Assembly (NCBI RefSeq): GCF_963678635.1
Contig: NC_087062.1
Coordinates: 17,159,789-17,223,788, forward strand
Length of the DNA stretch: 64,000 bases
Direction of reading: 5' to 3'
DNA from: Symsagittifera roscoffensis
Lineage: Eukaryota; Xenacoelomorpha; Acoela; Convolutidae
Below are positions 56,452-64,000 of the stretch, in pieces. The notes below the pieces were generated by a model that searched no databases, was not told the DNA's origin, and was given only the letters and a program-made list of their open reading frames with translations. The number at the start of each line of letters is the position of its first letter. Within the stretch, counting starts at the first letter, position 1. Made by a program: the position numbers and the translations under genes.

Positions 56452-57250
56452 ATGGATTCTTTTATTATTGAGCTAGTTTCTAATGCTTATTTTAATTGTT
56501 ATCCGAATCATAGTCTTAGTTCTTTTACAAGTTTTCTACCGGAACAAATACATCTTAAAGGAGATTGGGAGGTTGCAATTTCAAAAATACCGTACCCTTC
56601 ATTGTACCAAAATGTTACTGAGGGAAAACTTAGTTTCATAGATGGGCGAGAAAGCCCTGATGAAAAAGAAAAATTCAACCGATGTATATTGAACCTGCTT
56701 TGTATCCAAGTATTGTTGATATAATTGTAGCCATGAATGACAAAGTTCAAAAACGTATAGACGCACAAAAGTATGAATATAAAGAAAATTTTGTATCAGT
56801 AGATGAGATTACAAAAAAAATTGCCATTCTTTTACCTGAGGATCAATCAGCGTTTATAATTCAGAGTGCTGATTTGAGTCAATTTTTGGTTGTGATTTAG
56901 AACAAAATCAGACAGGACCACATTATCCTCAGTTTTCTTACGACCTTATAAGAATACATTCCCTAATAATTTTTGGTGATTTTATAGAATATAATATAGT
57001 AGGCGATACAAAAACTCCTATACTGCGCAGTATTCTTTTCATTTCCGAAGTAAAAAATGGAGACATAATATCTACAAGACAGTACATGAACTATCAAATT
57101 TTTACAAGTCTACAATTTAAAAAAAAAAACTCTTTCCATAGCATAAAAGGAGAACTAGGGGATACTACAGGTGAAAAAATCTTTTTTGTGTCCGTAGGAA
57201 TAACACGGGTTGTTCCCTTGTTTCGCAAGATTTCGGATGATTATTTTTGA
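56452..57250 (+). pseudogene. Polinton capsid-associated protein (copy B), two frameshifts
   Basis: From ATG 56452 (MDSFIIELVSNAYFNCYPNH) through HLKGDWEVAISKIPYPSLYQ; a shift at about 56680 leads to YIEPALYPSIVDIIVAMND and ILLPEDQSAFIIQSADLS; a second shift at 56890 leads to PHYPQFSYDLIRIHSL, EYNIVGDTKTPILR and a C-terminal VGITRVVPLFRKISDDYF with stop at 57248-57250. About 260 residues in all. It lies in the virion module between integrase and the basic protein, so a structural (minor capsid or penton-like) role is inferred. Confidence 0.65.
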
Positions 57251-57267
57251 TTTATGTTTCACACGAA

Positions 57268-57714
57268 ATGGTTGCTCAAAGTTCAGCTAATTTTCCTATT
57301 TTTCGTGGACATGCAAGACAGCGGGGAAGAGGTTTTGCTGCTCCCGCAAAAACTCTTGTGAGCACTGCAATTCCCTTTATTAAAAAATAAATGGTCCCAG
57401 CTGCAAAAAGACTTTTAGCTGATTTACTCGAAATTGCTGCTCCAGAGATTGAAAAAGTTGTCAGTGAACGCAAAAACCCAACATATTTGCAAAAGTTGTT
57501 GAAAAAAAAACAGTTCGAAAACACTTGGGAGGTGGAAAAAAGAAATCCATGCGTAGAACAAGGAGAGCCATTTTTCGAAAAAGTAGTTCGAAAATCAGTC
57601 GCTCTCGCAAAAACACGTTTGACGAAAAAAATGAGTGCAAATCAAAGTAGTCATTTTTGGTACGTAGTTTTTACAAATCTTCCTTGGAGATTTTTGATAA
57701 AGTCCCACTTTTGA
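57268..57714 (+). pseudogene. Small basic virion protein with RGRGF motif (copy B)
   Basis: ATG 57268, MVAQSSANFPIFRGHARQRG, RGFAAPAKT and AIPFIKK, a TAA at 57388-57390, then VPAAKRLLADLLEIAAPEIE and basic segments to about 57640, after which the frame runs into the start of the next gene. The amphipathic helix and Arg/Gly-rich start resemble core or membrane-lytic virion proteins; this is inference. It keeps about 100 bp missing in copy A. Confidence 0.6.
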
Positions 57715-59258
57715 AAGCAATTATTCCACCTTACACTCAAGAAGTATTCCACTGTATTTCTCTAGATGAAAGTAGTATTGAGTTTGATTTTGAGACGGAC
57801 ATGCGTGATACTTTGTTTGGATATGCGTGATACCCACCTCAGTTCAAAGCTTCAATTATTCAAAGGAAGATTGTTTGATGCTTTCAAAAAAAAGCAGAAC
57901 ATAAAGAAAAATTGGAGGGAGATTCGGACGAGGAACCACAAAATTACTTAACTTATGTAAGCAATCTACTACATTTTCTAATCTCCAGTTGTGAAGTTTA
58001 TTTTAATTATATAAGGATTTACAATCCCAATGCATTATAGCCTCATAAAGTACAAATATTGTACGAATTCAACTCGTCGACAGTGAGTAATACAGTAATA
58101 CTTGCTTTTCACGGATATAGTTTTGAAGAAAATCCGAAAGCATTTGATATGCATCCCTTCACTGATAGAGCAATTTTTTAAGATCAGGGTTAACTTTATC
58201 CCTTCATGGCAAGCTAGCCATTGACTTGTTTTTTTTTGTGAAAAATTATTACTACCAAAAACTAAAGCTCGAATTCGAGCTAGACCTAATTTTTTCATGC
58301 TGTCTGATAATCCAAATGTTAGCTTGAAAACTGTTGATTTTTCGCTGTTTACTAGAAAGTTCTAGAAGCTAAAACTAATCATCATTACTTGCAATGGAAT
58401 CTGGGAAGGGAACCTGCTTTTTACAATTACATGGAAACTATAGCAAGATTTTTTATCATTCCATCTCGTCGAAACCAGTTTATCCAAAAAAATGTTTTCA
58501 ATAATGCCCCAATCAGAAGATTAGATGTTGCAATGAACACAATTTCAGCTATTGCGGTATCTTTTCATGAAAATCCATTCAATTATCAACAATTTCGTTT
58601 AAGAGAGCTCAGAATTATTCGGGGCGGAAGAGTAATTATTTCATTAGATACAAATTCTCCTTTGAAAACAATTATTTTACCTTACACACAAGAAGTATTC
58701 CCCTGTACTTCTCTTGATGAAAGCATTATTGAGTTTGAATTTGAGACGGACCGTAATCTTTGTTTGGATATGCGTGATACCCACCTCAGTTTAAAGCTTC
58801 AATTATTCTTCCTTGTCTTCAATACTGAAAGCAATGCAATTTAACGAAGATTTTCCAGCTCTTCCTATGGAAGAATTTCAAAATCACTAAATTCTAGTTT
58901 TCGACTTGTCTTTACAACAGAATGCTGCCAAACAGTTGCGTTATCCAGAACTTCGTGGAGAAGTCTTGAGATTAGAAATGTTTTTCCAATTTCCCTTGGA
59001 GTAAGTAACGGAAGTGATAGTCTTGGGCTCTTGGTAGAAATACTATCAACCATTTAAATTGACAAATTCGGAACAGTCGTTAAAATTGTTTATTTTTTTG
59101 AGTTTTCAGGTTCCTATAAAAATATTGTAACTTTTTTGGGACTTTCCATCGTTATTGTCTCTGTACTATCTATTTTGTTTTCTTCAGAGCTAAAACTCCA
59201 GAAAAATCAGAGCATGAATGCTACTCAGATGGAAACTCAAGAAATGTTTTCAACCTAA
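57650..59258 (+). pseudogene. Polinton major capsid protein (copy B), broken, with internal duplication
   Basis: N-terminal sequence at 57690-57960 (PPYTQEVFHCISLDESSIE, LKLQLFKGRL-like) is shifted. A 151-codon frame at 58389-58844 holds NLGREPAFYNYMETIARFFI and NQFIQKNVFNNAPIRRLDVA, then an out-of-place copy of the N-terminal segment. 58860-59075 has AKQLRYPELRGEVLRLEM and DKFGTVVKIVYF. The frame continues into FLGLSIVIVSVLSILFS and ends at 59256-59258. Homologous to 32437-33841; called capsid from length, order and synteny with the protease. Confidence 0.7.
58663..58815 (+). repeat. Ectopic copy of the capsid N-terminal segment within the capsid gene
   Basis: 58663-58815 repeats 57714-57870 (ACAATTATTTTACCTTACAC to CAGTTTAAAGCTTCAATTATTC) with a few differences. 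Copy A has no such second copy at the matching place. The duplicate replaces part of the capsid C-terminal domain. Confidence 0.85.
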
Positions 59259-59394
59259 ACTGCAAAACAAGGTTCAATAACCTTTGCCCACCACAAAAGG
59301 TTTGTGTATGGGACTTTGTTGATTCATTGCCTAAATGCGTGTAAGTCATTAATCTTTTTCTATCCTAAAGTACACTATCAAGCTATCAATTTCT

Positions 59395-59830
59395 TTGTTT
59401 TTGGATGTAAATCAACTTACAATTGCAGAGACGGACAATTTGTCACTTTTGCAAAATCTTGAAAAACTTCCACAGCTGAGGTTCAAGTACATGGGATCAT
59501 ACCCTTCTGATACAGTACCTCAACTAACAAAATACTCTTTTGCAATTATTAACTCAGCCCACGCAATGATAGAGGAGAACATTGGATCATGATTGCTCGA
59601 CTGGATAAAAAATACTATTTTGCTGATTCTTTGGCTAAAAAGAGATCAAAGTACCCCTTTTTGAGAAAAAAATTTAGACGAATGGTTCCTCGAAAGCTAC
59701 AAAAAACTGATAAATTGTGTGAACTTTACGCAATTTTTTCAGCATTTCTTCTTTTTTTAAATTCTTTCAGAAGAACTTGAAAAATGTTCATGAAGTGCAT
59801 GTTTTGAATTTTATCAGTGATTTTATATAA
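59395..59830 (+). pseudogene. Adenain-like cysteine protease (copy B), frameshifted
   Basis: First frame 59395-59592 has LDVNQLTIAETDNLSLLQ and LPQLRFKYMGSYPSDTVPQL. A shift just before the catalytic His separates it from 59589-59780 with MIARLDKKYYFADSLAK and KLCELYAIFSAF, carrying the Asp and Cys. A second shift comes before the C-terminal HVLNFISDF (stop 59828-59830). Same gene as 34015-34441. It would process virion proteins; this copy is dead. Confidence 0.75.
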
Positions 59831-62639
59831 ACGTACATCTTTTCTTTTGAAGTGAAAACTTTTGCAGTAAATTTACCATACGATGCAGTTAATTGTTTGA
59901 TAATTTATGTAAATTAAACCTTTAAAACCACTATTTTTTTTTTTACAAAAAGCAGCTTACCAACTAACCTTTTGATAAAAAACACGGAAAATGATGATGA
60001 AAAATGGATGTCGTAGACCCTCGATTGAAAGAATTAACGATAGAGTAGGTAAATTTACGAAAATTTTAACCAACTTTTAGTAAATTGTATAGTTTTCCTA
60101 AAAGTTTCCTCTGAGAAGGATTATTAAACAAAAGTATCAGACACCAAAACTTTATAAAACTATATCTTTTTCAGCGTAAACTTTTACCGTGGCAGAGCAA
60201 TTGACAAATTTGGTTGATTTTTTTTGAAAAAATTTGAATAATTCAAAGAATTTTTCAAAGGTTAAAGGCAACGTGATAAAAGAGAACTGAAATTAATCGT
60301 AGCAAGAAATGTGACAGAATAAAAAAACAAATTGAGGTAAAAATGAGAACTCGATAAAAACATCTGATTGGTCGAAACTTGAAATTTTTGCATTTTTCTT
60401 ATCTTAGTTTCAACGAAAAATTCATGCAATTTTCATTGGACGTATTTCATTTTTTTTTATAAAAGTTTGAAATTTTAATCTGTCAGGAAATTAGTTCACG
60501 CTTCATTAACTCTGTGGGGAACTGCTAATGTGCATCTGTCATATGATCGTTAAAAAATAATGTGAAAAAAGTTAAAATAAGTTAAAAAATTAATAAGTAT
60601 AACGGAGCTGTCATCCGTTCTTCAGATAACCTGGGGAATAAAAGATTAAGTGGGATATAAAAGTAATCAACCGTGAGGAGCTGTCAAGATTCCCCTGATA
60701 TCCCGTGGAGTGGAATAATCTATTAACTTGTCAAAGTTAAACCCTTCTTGAAAATTTTCCCCAGATAACCTGAGGAAATATAAACAAGATGAAATAAGTA
60801 TCTAAAAGATTCTTTTGAGAAAAAAATTTATTTTGTCATATATTAGTTTGTTTACCCATACTTTAAAACAAAATTTAAATTTGTCGAAACTTACCTTCCA
60901 AAAAAATTATCATTTCTCAATTTTTTTGAGATAAAAAGGTTTTTTCAAGACAAAAATTTAGCTGCACGTAAAAACTTGAAAAACTTTCAAATTTTTTTTT
61001 GAAATTTGCCATCTGAAACCTTATCATGGTAAAACATTGTGAAACATATTCCCTATCTTATTACATTGGGAAACCTTTTTCCTATCTTATTGAGTTCTTA
61101 AATCCCTACAATGTATAAATACATAAGGAAATCTATACACTATGAATGGGAGGTTCGGGCGCCGAAAAAACTTACCCTCTGAAACGTACCATCTGAAACC
61201 TGGTAATTAGGACACCTATTCCCTATCTTAATACATAGGAAATCCATAGCCTATCTCAATACATAGGTTGACGACCGGATGCTCTATTCCTTATATTAAT
61301 ACATGGCGGTCACCACCCCCCGGAAGATTTTGCCCCGACATATACTAATAAATTTACATGCATCGCGTTTGAGGTTTTTGTATGTATCCGTAACAAAAAA
61401 TACATCCAAACTAAAAAATGATTGGGTATGGGGTTTTGAAAGAAAACGGGATCTCTTATCTATTCCAACTCACATCACATAAACATTCTTTATATGGTGT
61501 AACGAGGGTTTTTTGGGGTTACGTTCTTGTCATGGCATAATTAGTCGGCTTGACAAATTTTGTAACAAAAAATTACTTCAGTGGCCGTTGGGTAAAATCA
61601 GAAAGAGAGCCAAAGAACTTGTGGGACGTATCGAGTTCCATGCTATCTAAGTTAGGTAAATTATTGTTCTCTGAACGCATTCTCGACTAATTTGAAAGAA
61701 ATTTGTCAGACATGCCTGAAAAACCTTAATGAATCTGCAGACGAAACTAACAACACTATGCTCTTATCAGGGCAAAACCTTGAATTTTCGGTCTTTCTAT
61801 TGAAGTATATGAAGTAGTTTTCGGGGTTCGTTTTTACTAAAAATGATAGAATTTCCAAAAAAAATGTATATTACTTGTTCTATTAAAAGTGGAAAAAGAT
61901 ATTTTTGTCATATATCAAGGTTTTAAATCTTAAACAACAAACTAGATTGCCTCTAATCAATTTGCGCGAATTTCTAGCACGGAATAATTTAATTGAGATC
62001 AGGTGGAAGTTTTTGAAAAACGCTATCTTAAAGGTGAAAATTCGCCTGAAGTCACAATTTTTCTGTCACCCTTTTGAAAGTGGGAATTAAACGTCCATCA
62101 AACTACTAATTTTGCTACTTTGTACAGCCTTAAGAAAGCTGAAATTTCAAAAGTATTCAATAATATTTGGTTGGTTGAAAGAAGGACTAGAAATAAACAG
62201 GAAGGTGTTTAGAAGTGTCATAACACTCTAATTCTTCTGGAAAACAAGCCTTGACAGCTTAATTTCAAAATAAGAGGTTGAAAGAACAAGACCTCATTTT
62301 TAGGAAGCAAGATACAAACAAAAATGATTATTCGGTGACAGGACAAAGTATCCCATACAAAATGTCCCATCACAAAAAAACCATCCCAGTTTATCCAATG
62401 TTTGGTGCATAATTCTATATCTGAATGATTAGTGCATATCTCCGAATTGCAATTAGAAAAAGATTCAATTCAATTGCCTCAATTCTTTCGAGACGCCACA
62501 TAGAGATATTGCTAATGGTAAAATACTCTTTTCTAGGGGTTAAATTTTGTTTTCGAGCCCGTTAATGGAGTCATAATTGAAAAAAGTTTAATTATGACTT
62601 ACAACGCAGATATATCATAGCACACATAGCACCAAAGCA
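59831..62639. other. Long non-coding stretch of Polinton copy B
   Basis: Alignable with 34442-37070 of copy A. No supported gene. It holds the same CTTAATACAT repeats (61025-61310) and an extra 200-bp AT-rich piece (about 60730-60930) not seen in copy A. Repeated GAGCTGTCA(T/A) phrases occur at about 60606 and 60679. Confidence 0.5.
61015..61315. repeat. Short CTTAATACAT(A/T)GG repeats (copy B)
   Basis: CCCTATCTTA(A/T)TACAT(T/A)GG(G/A)AA phrases at about 61049, 61077, 61219, 61250 and 61288, matching the field in copy A at 35410-35700. Older degenerate tandem-like cluster, non-coding. Confidence 0.6.
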
Positions 62640-62915
62640 ATGAACATCAAAATGACCAATTTAATCTACGGTAAAACTCAACAAGGCAACGCGTTGCTCA
62701 TCTTAGACGGACACGAGTTCGACAACAAGTCTAACAACCACTGGCATTGTGCAAAATGGCATCCACATAAATGCTCACTGACTCTTTTAACTTGCGACGA
62801 AACCACTATTTCGTACAATCACAAGCACAGCCATGAGTTTAACCGCAAAGCTGCAGTCAGATGTAGTAATTTAAATTCAATCTCTGGTTCATTTGACACT
62901 CTCAAATTGAGTTAA
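62640..62915 (+). CDS. FLYWCH-type zinc-finger protein (copy B), intact frame
   Basis: A 91-codon frame from ATG 62640. It has LIYGKTQQGNALLILDGHEF, HWHCAKWHPHKCSLTLL and NHKHSHEFN, giving W-x-C, Cys and H-x-H in the order of FLYWCH fingers (usual length about 60 residues), and then a Ser/Asn-rich end. FLYWCH proteins bind DNA. It is the last gene before the right end of the Polinton and is shared with copy A, where one nonsense change breaks it. Role in the element is unknown: possibly regulation or end binding. Confidence 0.7.
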   Translation: MNIKMTNLIYGKTQQGNALLILDGHEFDNKSNNHWHCAKWHPHKCSLTLLTCDETTISYNHKHSHEFNRKAAVRCSNLNSISGSFDTLKLS

Positions 62916-63313
62916 GTTCTTTGGGTTAAATCATAGAGTAATTTTGGTACACCGTCTGCTAGTCACGCTATCTTTTTTTCGGCCTGATAGACTCGTGCAA
63001 CTTCTTAGTCTTCTACCGATCCTATTCTTACTCTTATATCTACTAGTCTCAGGTTGTTTAACTAGTCTCTGCTAGGCTCAATAGATCTACAGTATACTGG
63101 CTTGTTGCGATTGCTACAAGGTCTCTTGGAGAGGTAACTAATTTCTAAGTTAAATTCAAATCTCTCTGGTGCAGAAACTACAAATAATTTCAGCACTTAC
63201 AAATAAGTTGGTTGTTAGTTAGATGGATCATGATTGGTTAGTATTAAATAATTTAAAATGATAAATTATCTAAGTTATAACCAATAATAAAAAATAGTTT
63301 AGATCTGGTTCCA
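62916..63313. other. Polinton copy B right-end DNA with stem-loop
   Basis: No gene. Aligns with 37341-37760. It holds the third copy of the ATTGGTTA...TAACCAAT stem-loop at 63232-63286. Homology to copy A stops at GATCTGGTTCC (63313). Confidence 0.6.
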
Positions 63314-64000
63314 CTCATCCGGGGTTTACAGAATTTTTGATCTTTTATCTTCTTTCTGTAATTGGAGGATGGATGATGATCGTTGGTATTTGGCGAACAT
63401 CATTTCTTATTCTGTTCTTGGAGAAGAATGCTCCAGGAAGCTAGAGTCGTCGATATGAAGTTGATAGTTGTTTGTTTGATGATGACTGCGACCGCCGGTG
63501 AAATCAATCTGTATTCGAGATGGTTTGCTATGATTGCTTGTTCTGCTTTGGTGGAGAACCGATTGAGTATCACTCTCGTCTGGGAATGGCGTGAAGATTG
63601 TGTTTGGAAGGAATGGCTTGTAACTCGGATCTGTACGTATACTTGAACATCGAGGTGGTCATTGGTCTGATTCAATGAAGTCCTTTTCTGCGAAGTCAAG
63701 TCGTACTCTAAATCCTTTTTGAGTCGTGATTGTGAGCGGCATATCGGTTGTGTTTAGCCATTCTGTAGGTAGAGTGTGATGGGGTCGTCTAGTGTTTGGA
63801 TGCTCGTCTGTATGGTCGTGTATGATCTATATACTGCATTTTTATAAATTACATTTTATAAAATTTTGTTAATTTAGTTTTTAGTTATGATTTCTATTAG
63901 TTGTTTTCGCAAAAGCGTCTTAATTTAAGTTCTGTTATTTTTAAGAGTTACTCACTCTTGAGTACCTCTTGTCAAAAAAATAGAGTGGTCACAAAGCGTG
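63314..64000. other. Flank beyond Polinton copy B
   Basis: Unrelated to other parts of the window. Overlapping open frames lie on both strands (63383-63646 plus, 63400-63699 minus); neither has a recognised domain, so neither is called. It may be host DNA or another repeat. Confidence 0.35.

Larger units (their letters stand above)
53045..63313 (+). mobile_element. Polinton/Maverick (adintovirus-like) copy B
   Basis: Homology to copy A starts at 53045 (matching 6952) and ends at 63313 (matching about 37760). Gene order is the same. The minus-strand polymerase side is absent, either lost or outside. Genes are a little better kept than in copy A for the exonuclease-like ORF, capsid-associated and FLYWCH genes, worse for the protease. 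The ends carry no obvious terminal inverted repeat. Confidence 0.85.

Noticed and set aside
63383-63699. Overlapping open frames on both strands in the right flank.
   Set aside because: No domain, and the two overlap almost fully, so neither can be preferred.

Overview
This is an AT-rich animal (invertebrate) genomic window made almost entirely of nested, decayed mobile elements. I recognise no ordinary host gene, tRNA, rRNA or CRISPR array. The eukaryotic call rests on retrotransposons with LTRs, on Polinton/Maverick (adintovirus-like) DNA elements with an F54H12.3-type integrase, on FLYWCH and C2H2 zinc fingers, and on a plausible short GT-AG intron. The phylum cannot be fixed from sequence alone; a cnidarian or another aquatic invertebrate is my guess.

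Layout. (1) 1-7462: left part of Polinton copy A. It holds the N-terminal zinc-finger/OTU-like part of the B-family DNA polymerase on the minus strand, a second partial copy of it inside a 141-bp repeat array, several unrecognised genes, and the first half of an exonuclease-like ORF. (2) 7463-28441: a giant (about 21 kb) Ty3/gypsy-type LTR retrotransposon on the plus strand, sitting inside that ORF. It has two LTRs of about 850 bp, a 3-kb repeat-rich leader, gag, protease, RT-RNase H, integrase, a macro-domain-like region, and a roughly 6-kb extra open region (called ORF3 here) that starts with a coiled coil and an SGNH-hydrolase-like domain. (3) 28442-37760: rest of Polinton copy A: exonuclease-like C-terminus, packaging ATPase, integrase, two structural genes, major capsid protein, adenain-like protease and a FLYWCH protein. 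(4) 37668-39207: a 769-bp tandem duplication attached to the Polinton end. (5) 39208-40362: unique spacer. (6) 40363-53040: a relative of the giant retrotransposon on the minus strand, reduced to one LTR plus ORF3, with the ORF3 C-terminal part tandemly triplicated. (7) 53045-63313: Polinton copy B, colinear with copy A from the exonuclease-like ORF to the FLYWCH gene. (8) 63314-64000: unannotated flank.

In an intact Polinton the polymerase and integrase replicate and insert the element, while the ATPase, protease and capsid genes form a virion module; here all are broken by stops, frameshifts or lost catalytic residues, except that the copy A protease still shows all three presumed catalytic residues. 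The retrotransposon is also dead (frameshifts in every domain, integrase Glu replaced by Lys). The most novel biology is the retrotransposon accessory set: a macro-like domain after the integrase, an SGNH-like domain and a long conserved ORF3, present again in the minus-strand relative. The window also records mutational events: hairpin-forming inverted duplications, nested tandem duplications, and a recombinant-looking retrotransposon/Polinton junction.
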